From Wuchereria bancrofti (taxonomy: Eukaryota; Nematoda; Chromadorea; Rhabditida; Onchocercidae), in the NCBI GenBank assembly GCA_005281725.1, contig SSBO01000003.1, positions 7,786,575 to 7,850,574 on the forward strand: 64,000 bases of DNA, written 5' to 3'. Positions 26,942 through 39,254 of the stretch are shown in pieces (position 1 is the stretch's first letter; each line of letters opens with the position of its first letter). A program made the position numbers and the translations under genes. Under the pieces are notes generated by a model, which was not told the DNA's origin, made no database searches, and saw only the letters and a program-made list of their open reading frames with translations.

Positions 26942-29900
26942 ATGCAGCATCGTGCAACATCAACTCAAAATTTCTACCGTCGAAAATTACCATCATCCTG
27001 CATCAATTTTGCATCATCTGAAGGAAAAAAACTTTTTATCGAAAGTCTTGTTAAAGGTTTGAATTTTATCAATTATTCATCACTTGTAAAAATCTTTTTT
27101 CACAATAAAAGATTTGTTTTAAACTTAAAAAAAAAAAGTATGCTTAACTTTTTTATAATTAAAGTTGGAATGATTTTTTTCTTTACTTTTTCCTTTCTTT
27201 TTTTTGTTAACATAATATTTAAGTAAAGTTATTCTATTAGTAAAGCTATTCCATTAAAAGATAGACTATAAATTCTGTTTAAAAATTTAATTAATTGATT
27301 GTAAGATATTTTTCTTTTGATTTTTTTTTCATTTTGCAAAATTTCGAGCAGAATATTTTTCTGTTAAAATTTTCTTATCAGTATAATAAATCTTCATATT
27401 TGCAATTCATCGTCTTTCAGTAGTTTTTTTTTCAATTCCTGTTTCCTTTTACTATGCATTGTAATGAATGATCGTTGCATAATTTAGTTGATTATTAATT
27501 TGAATTATATTTACAATTTCAATGATTTAATATATTTAATTAATTAATTTAATAAGTTTTATCGCAATCATCGTAACATAAGTAATGTCATTTAAAATAA
27601 ACCTATGCTTCTATTTAATCTATTTTTATCTTTTTTTGCTTCAAATTTCTGCCACTAATTCTATTTAAAGTTTTTTTTTTTTATTATTCTATTTTAGGAC
27701 ATGCAAATATTTATTTCCGACTAGCATCACATTTTTTGACACAAGATGAACCATCATATTGTGGCATTTCTACTTTGGGTAAATGTTTCAACACGAGATT
27801 TAATTGCCGAATTGTTAATTGTTAATGTCATTTCAATATAAACAAAAAATTTGTAATTAATTGAATTACTAAGAATTAGTCAATTAGTCATCCATTTTAA
27901 TAAATTAATAAGTGTTGTTGTTCAAAGAAAAAGGAAATGGGCTAAAATTTTTTCCAAAAATTTTTTTTCTTTGTGGTTGACGAGATTTTGAAAAATAAAA
28001 ATATTTCATGGTTATCCTATGTCAAAAAGGTCAAAGTATGATTTATGCAATTATTTAGTAATGGTACTAAATGCACTAGAAGTGGATCCAGGTCGAGTAT
28101 GGAAATCACCATGGCGTTTTTATCATGAAAGTATGCTTGACTGTTGTGTACCACTTGATGATATCAAGAAGACTGGAATAACATTATCTCAATTTGCTTG
28201 CTTAGCAGAATGCAACAAACTTTACACGGAAGTAAAATATGCAAATTCGAAATCAGGTATGTCTTCCTTTTTTTCTCATTTTTGTAATCCAAAAATGTCA
28301 AACGAATGACATACTATTTCAGTTTTTATTACCAACAACTATTAATTGAGATTAAAATACTAAAACTTAATTTCAACATTGGTATTTCAAGAAAAAGTAT
28401 TACTCTTAGCCATTATTTCGCGTAGTTTTCTATAATGTTTAAAAGTAGTTCACTCAAATTTGTTATCCAGAATTCCTGAATATCTTACGAGAAAATGTTA
28501 AACAATGTATGGCAATTGACGATACAATTCTTGTGGTTAGCTATAATCGTCAAGTATTAGGTCAAACTGGTGCAGGTAACTTTATATAGTTTTTATTTTC
28601 CTTCTTGAATGAATATTTATATTATCATTTTTTATACGATTAAATTATATTATCAGTGATTATAATTTTATTTTTTAAGATTTTTTTTGTTTATTTAAGG
28701 TCATTTCTCACCGTTAGGTGCTTATCATGAAGAAAGTGATCAAATTCTTATTATGGATGTTGCTCGATTCAAATACCCACCACATTGGGTACCATTAACT
28801 ATTTTAAGGGATGCAATGCTTAGCATTGATACTACCACCGGCAAACCACGAGGTTATTAATTTTTTAACACCTTGTTGTTGGTTATTTTCTCTATTTTCA
28901 TATATTTTGAGAATTTTGAAATTTTCTCTTCATTCCTCAATTATTTAAGTAATTTTTTTTTAATTTAAAATTTTTAAAACGTAACCAGTCGAATAAAATA
29001 AGCGTGTTTAAATGATGAATTGTACACATTTGTTTCAGGTTATTTAATATTAAAATTGCGCTCTCACGTACAACAATTAGCTTTACTTCGCTTACAAGGT
29101 GATATTAGTGCTTACAAAACACTGGTAGGCATTTAAGTTTCTGTTGCTTTCCCACCTGCTAATTTCTAATAAATCGAAAATAATATAAATTAGTCTGCTA
29201 TTGCTGAATTAGTGTATTATCGAATTACATTAATCATAATATGAAATTTACTTTTTTCTAGCATAGGTAAAATTTAACTTAAACCAATTATAAGTGATCT
29301 TTATTGTAGTAAAAAAAATTAGCAAAAAATAAAAATTAGCAGAAAAATTAACAATTTTTTAATCCAGTTGTAATATATAAATATAGTTAGTTACTTTAGT
29401 CTTTAATTGAGAATGACTACTTGAGAATGATAAAGTTAGTAAAAAGATGAGAAAATTGCAGAAGTAATTCTTGTGCTAAAACAAGCGATGAGAAAAGTAA
29501 ACCAGGCCAGGTATCATTAAAAAAAATTGTCATTTCGACTGATTTTTCCACTATTATTATTTTGTTATTATTACTATTATTATTATTATTACTATAATTG
29601 TTATTATTACTATTATATATTGGACTCGAGGACAGTACTCGGCTCCTTCACCATGTTTTTAATTTTTGTGGGAACAAGTAAGGATCGACATGCATAGTAA
29701 AGATGATAACTTTGCTCGATTAGACACTACCACTAAGAGTTCATAATTAAAACACAAACGATAATTTTGCTGCTGAAAGCGGTAATTGCTTAATTTAAGC
29801 ACTATAACTTCATTGCTACAAGCATAACTTAGGGAACGTCGGGTTACAGAAGTTTATTATAAATAGTAATTACTTTCAAGGTATTAAAATTAATAATAAT

Positions 29901-31092
29901 TAATAACATTTGTTCCTAACTCTGATTATAATTACAATAATTATTATTGGCAGTTTTACTATCGTCATTATCTCACTATATTACCATTTGCTAAAATTAT
30001 TTATTTGTTATTCATTGAATTCTACCTGTAAATTAAAATTCATAAATATTGTTTTAAAATTTTGCCTCAAATTTATGATAACATGATTTCTTTTCTCATT
30101 TTGTTAATGCAATCAAAATAATTTCGTACTTTAAATCACTAATCCTAGTTGCAGTTTGCACCACGATTAAAGGAATGGGAGCAATTTCTTGCTGAAGAAG
30201 CATTGAGCAATCAAGAATTGGAATTTGAAACTGTTTGTGCAGTATTTACGGCTATTTTCATGGGTTATATTGTATTTCATGATTTTTCTGAGGTATATTT
30301 GCTAGCAATTTTGCATTTCTTTCAAAGATATTTCATCAATATTTCAAATTTCTTTTATATATATAATTTATGTCTTTTATATATATAATTTATCCTTATG
30401 ATTCAGTTATGTCTTTTTCATACTATAAAATAAAAAAAAAAATTTTTTTTTTGTCCATTGTGAGCTGAAATAACTCTCAATATCAGGCATATCAGATTAT
30501 GCAAGCAGAAGGTAAATGTCATAATAATTGTTCTGATATGCAATTAATGAAGCAAGCCAATTCATGTGGTCATATTTGCCGTAAAATCTTATCTTTGGAT
30601 ACCGCTTCGTATATTACATCTACCGGTGTTTGTGTATTATTATTAGCTTGGCCGTTGCAGGTTAATAATCGCTTTATTATTTATCCATTAGTTAATTAAT
30701 TTATTATTGTTATTTATATTGTCATTATCACTGTTAATTATTATTAATTATTATCGTTATTCATTCATTTATGCAGTTTCATTCTCATTTTCATTTGTTG
30801 AGAAATATTCCTTATTTATTTCTCATTGAAGCTTCAATAACAAATTTATCCTGTTCTGTATTGAAAAAATTTTTTTTTAATTTTATTATCATAAAATTTT
30901 TTCCTCTTTCTACAATAATATATCAGTGTTTATTTGCAGGAGACATCATCGGAACGTGTAAGGATACTAAAAAGACGTTTAGAAAATGACCTTAGTAAAT
31001 TGGATGAAAAATCGTTGGAAAAAATAATGACAATTCGTCATCAGATTGAACAGATATCAAATACCTGTAAAAATGATATTGTGGAATCTTAG
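26942..31092 (+). CDS. pcs-1: Phytochelatin synthase
   Basis: Nine exons chain in phase: 26942-27056, 27698-27778, 28059-28256, 28471-28575, 28700-28852, 29039-29124, 30155-30292, 30487-30660 and 30940-31092 (TAG), predicting 400 aa. The N-terminal papain-like domain starts FYRRKLP and carries [10 protein letters not shown] (C60), [10 protein letters not shown] (H168) and [16 protein letters not shown] (D186). The His-Asp spacing of 18 and Cys-His spacing of 108 match the plant catalytic triad (106 and 18). PCS condenses glutathione into phytochelatins that chelate cadmium and other metals, and it can hydrolyse glutathione conjugates. The C-terminal part has two Cys pairs (C303/C307, C319/C323) suited to metal sensing, then a charged coiled tail. 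The gene symbol follows the C. elegans orthologue. The start is the first ATG before FYRRKLP; upstream sequence in this frame is open but AT-rich. Confidence 0.93.
29561..29618. repeat. ATT trinucleotide tract in PCS intron 6
   Basis: Interrupted ATT/ACT repeats lie in the 1 kb intron between exons 6 and 7. Nothing else is visible in that intron. Confidence 0.7.
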
Positions 31093-33522
31093 AGCAACTA
31101 ATGTTATGATTATATCTATATTTATCTTTGATCGATTGTTGTAGTTTTTTTTTTCTTTTCTTCAAGCTAAATTAATAGAAAAAAATATCTGAGAAAATAA
31201 ACTGAAAAAAAATATTTGATATTTTGATGAGATTAAAAAAAAATAATAGTAATCCTTTCTTGTGATTCAGCTAGTTCAACCAAGCAATTATTTTACTGTA
31301 CACTTAAACTGATAAACTCATAGTGATTAGCATTTGAGAGAACGGTAGTTTTTATTGAAAGGTATAGTGTTATTATTAAGTGATAAAGCATGAACTATGA
31401 TCATGTATATCTCAAAGAGTAATATTGTTAACTGATAAAGTATGAATCATGATCAATAATAATATACTGAAAACTAATACATGCATATCTTTGATGCATT
31501 GATAAAAATTGCCGCTAAGTTCTTTATCTTTGACATTTTTAAAAGTAACTCTTTTAAATATTCATCATAAGTGATTTTTTTCTTATGAAGAAAAAAATTG
31601 AACATAAAAATCAAATAAATGATGAGTCAATTTTTTTATGAAAAAATGAAAATTTTTCTTATGAAAAAAATTTTAGAACCCTACTATGATTTTTTTTTTT
31701 TTTTTTGTGTAAGCAATTATGAATAAAAGGGAAAAGAACTGAATGAGTTATTGTAGTGAAATTTTAAAATAAATTAGAAATGGAAAGCATTAGGCTACAA
31801 CAAAAATAGTATCACTTAAACAAATTTTTGAAATTAGCAATGAAATGAATTCATTATAGATAAAATTTGAAAGATGAAAAGTTTTGTTATATAGGATGTT
31901 TGGAAATAAAATATTTTAAACTAATACACATTCTGTGAAATGGTAATTCCAAATACAAAGCTGATTAATAACAGCAACAAAAACGATGACAATTGTATAA
32001 TTGGGAGTTTAAAGAAAAAAGAAAAAATTTTCTTACATTTCAAATTTTCAATAATTACTTCTAACTTATAAGAGGGTTAAAAAAGTATTAAAAAAGTACT
32101 TTGTAACTATAAAAAAAAATGCAAACTGTCGCTAATTATATGCAATTGTCAGTAAAACAAATCATGAAATCAGTGTTTCATATTTTTTTAAACCGATTTT
32201 TTTATTTTCCACTGCAAGTGAAACACATCATAAAGTTGACTAAAATATTAGGATGAATCAAGTTACTGAAATGTTAGAATTAACTGTTAGAAGTAATTGG
32301 CATTCTTCACATGAAATAAAATATGTATATCCCAGAAAAAATTTTTAATAGTGTTTTTAATATGTTCTTGTTGTTATCGTAACACCACAATGTCGACAAT
32401 AACTTTATTGTTCTTTTACAATACCATGCTTATGCAATAATAATAATAATATAGGAAAGAAATGAATGAGATTAAATACTAAACTATAGCGATAGTTCAT
32501 TAAATGTTCACTAAGCCGTTGTAGTTGCGCCTTGGGCGTAATTGTCGTAGGTATAATTGTAAGTGCAACTGTCACTTTTCTTTTGCTCCATCACTGTTAT
32601 TGTTGCTACTATAGCAACATTTGTTGAAATTGAATTGATTAGATGAGATAAACAGAATCGATAGCTTGACATATTCAAAAATTGAATATAAACAATGATT
32701 TTATCTCCCTATGTAGGATGGATATTGGCTTATAATAAAGCGCATAATTAAAGAACAGATCAGTGACCAAAGATCATCCAAATTGCTCTTGGATGATCTT
32801 TAATCCATTATGAAAATGAGTTTATATATTATTTATAAGACTGCACTATTAGATCAAAATATCTCGAATTTGCAAGTTAGATTAGTTTATAACAAAAAAA
32901 AAAATTAATTGAACACAAAGCCTGAAAGAACTGACAGCAAAATAAAACCGATAATTTTCAACATTTTCTTTTGTTAACAAATTATAACATCCCAAACTTA
33001 TCTGTAATTGAAAGCTGAGTGTTGAATAAATGATTTTTTATTTGAAATATAAAATTGAAATAGTTTCATGCTTTTTTTCTAAGATATGTAAATTCAATAC
33101 AACTTTCCTTCAACATACAAATTTGATTTGGTTTTTCTGACAGAATCTAGGCGATTCTTAAATTGAAGGGTAAACTAGAAGGGAAAACAATAAGAATCGA
33201 AGCTTTTTTCAAACAAAGTTATACCATTAAAGCAATTGTATGCAATATTTAACATTTAAAAGCTTAGTCTTAAATCTGCTTGCAATTTTAAACGGATTAC
33301 TTCTCCCAGATGTTTATCTTACATCTATCAACCAACACATTCTGTGTCACATGACTAAATGATTGTTAATGTCACCGGTGCAACAGGATGTAAGTTTTCA
33401 TAGAGAGGGTGAAAGCGAGACGCGTTTTGTATAATACATTTGCAGTTTGTTAATTTTGATGAGTTGTTGCGGGGGCGATTTGTGGGTATGTTGATTGGAT
33501 TCCGGTTTTTGTGCTGGTGCTT
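31093..33522. other. Intergenic spacer, PCS to LUC7-like
   Basis: AT-rich sequence with poly-A/T tracts and no splice-bounded coding frame. A slightly GC-richer patch at 33370-33530, next to the LUC7-like 5' end, is the likeliest promoter area. Confidence 0.5.
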
Positions 33523-33728
33523 TTAACCGGACTGATTAATGGTTCTATTTCCAGTTTTGTTGTAAGAAATTGTACGTCTGAAATTTAAGATTGGGAAAAT
33601 TGATATGTAATTATATGGAATGAAATCTGAAGGAATAGGTGTATAAAATGGAAGAATACTTGTGTTGTAACCATATGGAGAAAAATAGATAGGATTGATT
33701 AGGGATATCATTAATGGTTCATTTTGTT
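33523..33728 (-). other. Candidate minus-strand exon, Tyr/Pro/Ile-rich
   Basis: On the minus strand a good acceptor (GTTTTCCAG) precedes an open frame of about 67 codons, with ATG at 33711 and a TAA at 33523-33525. The peptide is rich in Tyr, Pro and Ile (for example SPYGYNTSILPFYTPIPSDF). A GTTAAA could serve as donor at the end. No further exon was found on either side, and no family is recognised. It sits head-to-head with the LUC7-like start, so it may be a non-coding antisense or promoter-associated sequence. Confidence 0.22.
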
Positions 33729-33842
33729 CTGGAAAACATAGATTGCAATATTTTAAAAATTGAAATGAGATTTAGAATTGCTTAGCAGTGGAAAATGAAG
33801 AATGTATATTCATGACTAAATTTCAGTAAAACTGGAAGCAAA

Positions 33843-36800
33843 ATGACGGCTGAAATGCGTGACATGATCAACCAGTTGATGGGGACAAATCGAGCAGTAG
33901 AGGAAGGTCGACGTCTGGTACCTTACAATCACCATACTGTATGCCGAGCTTTCCTTCTTGGTTGCTGTCCACATGAAATTCTGGCTGATACTCGTCTTGA
34001 ATCGCTTGTCGCTTGCAATAAGGTTTATTCATAGCACGTCTTTTTTTGTCATAAATTATAAGTTAGGTACAAGTATGAATTTTGGGATGTTACTTGTTAG
34101 GATCTCAAGACTTTTTATGTACAATATGGATTGATTTAGCACAAGTTATTAGAAAGTTTGATTTTAATTCAATTTTAAGCAAATACCATATATCTGTTAT
34201 GATTAATTCACATAGATTATATGTTAGATGTACTGGAAGCTAAAGTTGAGTATTACTGGAAGCTAAAGTTGAGTATTAAAGAGATAAGTATATTGATTGT
34301 TAAAACGAATATCTCATTTTTTCTTTCCCGAGTTTTAGGTTCACGAAAGCGCCCACAAAGCTGATTACGAGAATGCTCAGAAGCAACGAGATCACTTTTA
34401 CGATATTGATGTATGTTGCGTTTCTTTTACATTAACCTTCAAGTGGCATATTTTCAGCCCAATTTTCTTTACTACCATTTTCGGGCGACATCTTAAGACC
34501 GTGTTAAATGAGTGATGCTGAGAGTTCTGCACGATAATATGTCCCCTTTAGAAAAGAAATCTTCATGAGCTTCATGAGAGTATTTCTGTTTGTGTTTTTC
34601 CTTTTCTAGTAATTATTTTGAGATTTCTAGTTCTGAAGTGCTCAGAAGTTTTTAAATATAATAGATAGATGATGAAAAATTGGGTAGTGCAGGGAGTTTT
34701 CATTGAGCGCTTTTGTCGCACTTTTGGAAAATGTCGAAAATGTGGTAACAGCGAATGCGCATCAAACAGTAGTATTGGTCGTTAATCTATTATCGGAACG
34801 AGTTGTTTAGTTTTCTTACTTTAGGTATTGTTGTTGTTTTATGCATGTGAAAGGGAGAGTGCCCTTCGTGCAAATACCGAGAAACTCTTTCAATCATCGT
34901 TCGAAAAACATAATGGGAATTCGTATGTCCACTGTTGTTGAAATTTCTTTAGACCGTGAATGAAAAAGATTTGCAGAAAAAAATGAGCTTTTTACTTCTT
35001 TCTGGCAGCATCTATGTCTCATTTTGAAGCGTCATTTAATCTCGAATTTTCGATCATTAAACGAAAAATCGTGGTTCTGTTCGCCATTATTATGTAACAG
35101 TAGCAGAACAAAAAAATAAGCATTAACAAATTGTGGGCGCAGCAGTGTAGAAGTTTTCGTCCGGTAATGAAATTTTGCAGCTGATTGGATCTGTCTGCAG
35201 CGTGCGCCTTCATCCTGGTTCAGCTCTTCTACTTATTGTCTGTTTTTGCCTTTTTTTCTTTGCTCATTATGCTTTTTCCTATTCCCTTTTTTGTTGTTCG
35301 TTCATGTATGCATCTTGGAATTGTTCATTCAGTATTGTTGGAGGTTTATTATGCCTCGTAGTATTATAGCCGATCATTAAGAAAGTTGAGAATTTCAGGG
35401 CTTTGAGAGATTGGAAGAGGCAATCCGTATCGTTGATAAAGAAATTGAACGGACTAAGGAGAAACTGAAAAAAGATTGTGAAAATGAAATTGATCAAGCA
35501 GAAATCCTAAAGGTTTCGTTTTCTTTGAAGTTTGCATGAATTTCAAAAAATTTTTCATTTTAATTACTGAAGTTTTCATTATAGACACAGATGATTGGAG
35601 AATTAGGTGAGAAAATTGGGACAACAATTGTGAAAATGGAGGCATTAGGAAATGAGGGTAAGGTAGAAGAAGCGATGGAATTGTCGAAAACCATCGAAGA
35701 ATATAAAAGGAAGAAGCGAGATCTTGAAGTAAAGTTCATTTGTGTTGTTTCTTTTTCTTGTACATTACGCAAATGTATCATTTTTGTTTCACAGTGATAT
35801 GAAGCAGCAGCTAAATGGCTAAATAATGTTGAGGCAATATATATCTTTTTAGAACCTTTAATTTGCTCAAGAATGCATTACCAGATTGGTTGATGTAGAG
35901 TTATACATGCCTGTAATGATTTATTTTCTCTTCTAATATATTTCCACTTTGAGAATGACGTGCGAACTGTATTGAATACACCACAAGTAAGACTTCGTGT
36001 ATGTGATATGTGTGGCGCACAACTTAGTTTGATGGAACACGAAACGCGTTTAGCTGATCACTATGGTGGTAAAATGCACTGCGGTATGGAAACTATTCGT
36101 GAACAGTACAGCGAAATGAAGGTTATATCTTTGTTTTTGAAATTCCACTTAGGTGTGGAGTGATAGGTGCGTTGAAGTTGAACACAGAGAGAAAGTGTCA
36201 AATGGTGAGCTATAAATTGCTAATGCAATTTTTCTCTGGACTATTTTTCATTATGCTTCTCTGCAAGATAGTTCACCATCTTTCTATATTGTTGTTTAAA
36301 ATTCATTTTTGTAGAAAACAGTTGAGGGAAGACGTGCTGAATGGAAGAAGGTTCGACTTGGCCTGGGAAGTCCACGAGATGATAGAAAGTGGGGGTTTTT
36401 TTTTCTTGAATACTTCCGTATACTCTAGTTATTCAAAATATAATGAAATACAAATATTCAGTGATCGCGACAGGAGAGATCGTGATTATCGTGCTCGGGA
36501 ACGTGACTATGATTCTCGCGATCGAGAAAGAGATAGAGAGAGAGATCGAGACCGTGATCGTAATGGAGATCGCTTGCGTGACAGGGACCGTGAACGAAGA
36601 CGCAGGTTTAATTTTTCCATTTTTTAGTTAAAAATTTCTGGACTTTCACATTTTATGCTGACGGTTTTATAAGGTTTTAAGAGTTCACTTAGTAACGACG
36701 TGCTGGTGATACATCGTAGGGGATGGAGTATGTGAACAAAAGGATGGAGGGAAATGAATCAAATGTTTTGGTAAGTTAAGTTTTCGGGAGAAATGTGAAA

Positions 36801-37348
36801 TATGACTGCTACATATTTCTCGTTTAAATCAAATCTTGCAGTCGCTCGCCACGACGTAGGTCTCGTTCTCCTCGCTCTACTCGTGATCGAGACCGGGATC
36901 CACGACGAAACGACCGCGAAAGGTATTGCTACAAGTCTTTAGCAAGATATATTTGCTCAGTTTTATTATCTGCATTGCTTATAAAAGAAGACATTCTTCT
37001 TTGCTTTTTATTAAAATCATTTTTCTTTGCGAATCGAGTGGTTGTCGGAGATCGTTGCTTGGCAAAAAGTTGAACTGACCGGCCGTTAGGTTCTAATAGT
37101 TATTCAAAAAGAGACGCACTGTAAACTGTGACAGAATAGCTATTTGCTATGCATGCGTTTTTTTTTTTTTGCACTGATTTGGTCGTATGAAACACCTGTG
37201 TTAGCTGCTTTCTAAATAGATGGTCTCAAGTTCAAATGCTGGGAACTTAAATTCTTACAAAGTGTGCTGCTTTTATGGTGATAAAAATAACGAGTTGCAT
37301 CCCAAAAAGAAGTTAAATTTCAGACGTCGAAGCCGTGATCGCCGATAA
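33843..37348 (+). CDS. LUC7-like U1 snRNP-associated splicing factor
   Basis: Nine exons chain in phase: 33843-34022, 34339-34410, 35399-35512, 35585-35728, 35954-36121, 36315-36388, 36462-36605, 36842-36922 and 37324-37348, predicting 333 aa. The N-terminal helix (MINQLMG) leads to a CCCH finger (C34, C42, C58, H62, with CCPHEIL). A coiled coil includes LGNEGKVEEA. The second finger is C2H2 (C187, C190, H206, H212, with RLADHYGGKMH), followed by KTVEGRRAEWKK. The C-terminus is an Arg-rich RD/RE domain (about 36462-36600) and a short RS tail. CCPHEI and LADHYGGK are closer to LUC7L/LUC7L2 than to LUC7L3. LUC7 proteins help U1 snRNP choose 5' splice sites (family knowledge). The intron before exon 5 ends in an unusual CTTTGAG, the only visible acceptor that keeps the frame. 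Confidence 0.92.
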
Positions 37349-37754
37349 AACATTGTATTAATTAATCGTTGAATCCAATTCGTTAATGTATCTATTTCTT
37401 GATTCTTATTCCTATTCTGTATAACTTTTGTTTTGTGTGGGATCATTAATTTTCATATGACCGACTTTCACATGAATTTTTTATTTTATTATAACCCAAT
37501 TACGTACTAAATGTGATGTAAAGTTCAACAACGTGCTGGTCTTGTTGCCGCAAACCATTTGTTTTTGTGTTGCAAACCAGCTTGCTCCATTTCTGAAATG
37601 AAAAGTGTTAAAGTGCATCTTAAGACTTCTGAGAATTTTAAATTTAATTGAAAATGGAATAAGGAAGAATAAGAAACAGATGCATGTGTCATAATGGTGA
37701 GATGCGTTGATTTGTTGCCACAAGGGTCAAAAAGCTTGAAAACGAAGCCTTCTC
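37349..37754. other. Short convergent spacer
   Basis: The spacer lies between the LUC7-like stop and the stop of the minus-strand basic protein gene. It should contain both 3' UTRs. I see no further coding signal. Confidence 0.5.
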
Positions 37755-38509
37755 TTAATAAAATGTAAGAAAACCAGAGCACAATTTACTTGTCAGCCTT
37801 TGATTTTTCGTCCTGCTTTGAAGCAGTCGAGCCCGGAAATTGAATGATGGCTGTGGTGGCGGCATTGACAACGGAACAACTTTGAATGTAGAAGTCCTAG
37901 AAATTTTGTTACGTGGAAATAAATATGATATAGTTTTGTCTTAACGTGTTTGTTGCCTTGACGGAGTGTTTTCTTATCGTAGAAGCATATTTCAGCTCTG
38001 AATTATAATACATTCCACAAAATAAATGATCTTACTTAGTTTCCGACTTATATGTGCTCTCATTGAGTTTGACCACTTTATACTTCTTCCGGCGTCTTAT
38101 CTTCCTCACCTTTTTGCCCTGAAGATGTTTGCTTTCATTTCAGGTAAAACCATACCATGAAAGAATATACAAATGCACTGTTTAAAGACTTCCACATCCT
38201 GGTTTAGATACTTCTTCATCTCATAAAGGTGATCAAAAACAGACGCACAATATACCTTTGAAGTATTTCCTGCTACAGGCATCTGACATTGCACCTTTGA
38301 CGAGACTTCTACCGGACCATCATCTTCACTCTCTTCTCTGATTTCGATAAAATCAGGTAATCCTAAGAGATTAATTTTAGAGAGTCATAAGAAAGAATAG
38401 AGAGGCAGGATATGAAGCAATGCAATATGCTTACAAGAATAAAACATGCACAAACTAAACCTCCTTCCTTTGAAGTTCCCTTTAAGCCTTTCCCACTTCT
38501 TGTTTCCAT
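37755..38509 (-). CDS. Unrecognised small acidic/basic protein
   Basis: Four exons chain in phase from an ATG at 38509: 38461-38509, 38256-38362, 38036-38118 and 37755-37896, predicting 126 aa. Residues 23-31 are acidic (EIREESEDD). Residues 54-66 are strongly basic (KKVRKIRRRKKYK), a probable nuclear or nucleolar signal. The end contains FNFRARLLQSRTKNQRL. I do not recognise the family; a nuclear RNA- or chromatin-binding role is only a guess from charge. The first exon overlaps the end of the BLOC1S4-like CDS by 28 bases in another frame. The first exon is the weakest part: the real start may be further upstream (the frame is open to 38590) or at an internal Met in the second exon. The last three exons are better supported by consensus splice sites. 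Confidence 0.5.
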
Positions 38510-39254
38510 TTTCTCTTCTTTCTTTGGGATCTTTCTGCTCTGGTCAACTCGTCTTCCAAAATTGTTAATTGTTCTTTCTTCTGAAGTTGAACTGATAAAT
38601 TATGAAAAAAAGGGAAATACAGCGACAGATGTGTTTGGTGCGGTAAGTTGTACGATTAGGTTTCCACATGCATAATGGCTATTTTATCCAACTAGGAAAC
38701 AGAGTACATATCAAGTGATTTTTTTCTTTGTTACCTTGTTGCATGTAAGAGATATGACTATCGAGTGAAAAAAAAAAACAGCCTCTGCTTCTACATTTTT
38801 TATATTTAATGATAATCATTCTATGATTTGCCATATTAATTTAATTCTGAAATCTTGAGAAAATTACCTGCTTAACGAATTCTTCTAAACGATCAATATT
38901 TTGGAATAAGCTTTCAAGTTGTTCAATCTGTTCGTTGATCGCTATCACACTGTCGTTAACGGCCCTTATATCTGTTCTCACCAATCCACCCAATGTGTGC
39001 AACTCTTCAGCAGCAATAACACACTCTTCAACACAACTTACCGTCTCCTTGTTACAGCCAAACTGAAACGATTCATTATTTTATATGCAAAAAGCTGAAA
39101 GAATTTAGTAAATAAAAGTTCTTGAAAATACTGAAAATCAGATACAAACCTTTAATGAAACCGCTGAAAGGCAATTGGTAATATTGTTTGACAAGGTAGA
39201 AAGTTCGTTTGTAATAGTTTCTTTCGGTGGTTCAGCACTGTCCGCTCCCAACAT
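38482..39254 (-). CDS. BLOC1S4 (cappuccino)-like BLOC-1 subunit
   Basis: Three exons chain in phase: 39150-39254 (ATG), 38868-39062 and 38482-38580 (TAA), predicting 132 aa. The protein is almost wholly helical. The region LHTLGGLVRTD through NIDRLEEFVKQ aligns by eye with the BLOC1S4 core, and the third exon continues the heptads without a gap (QLTILEDELTRAE). BLOC-1 is a cytosolic complex for lysosome-related organelle and endosomal sorting (family knowledge); in nematodes this includes gut granules. A second possible acceptor for the last exon, at 38591, would shift the frame, so the phase-0 acceptor at 38580 was chosen. It lies downstream of M6 on the same strand, 1.1 kb away, and overlaps the next gene. 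The exon structure is likely, and the family assignment is moderate because small coiled-coil subunits are hard to tell apart. Confidence 0.62.

Noticed and set aside
37200..37300. Possible tRNA T-loop-like word (AAGTTCAAATGCTGGGA)
   Set aside because: It lacks the GTTCRANNC spacing, an A-box and pairable acceptor ends. It lies in the last LUC7-like intron.
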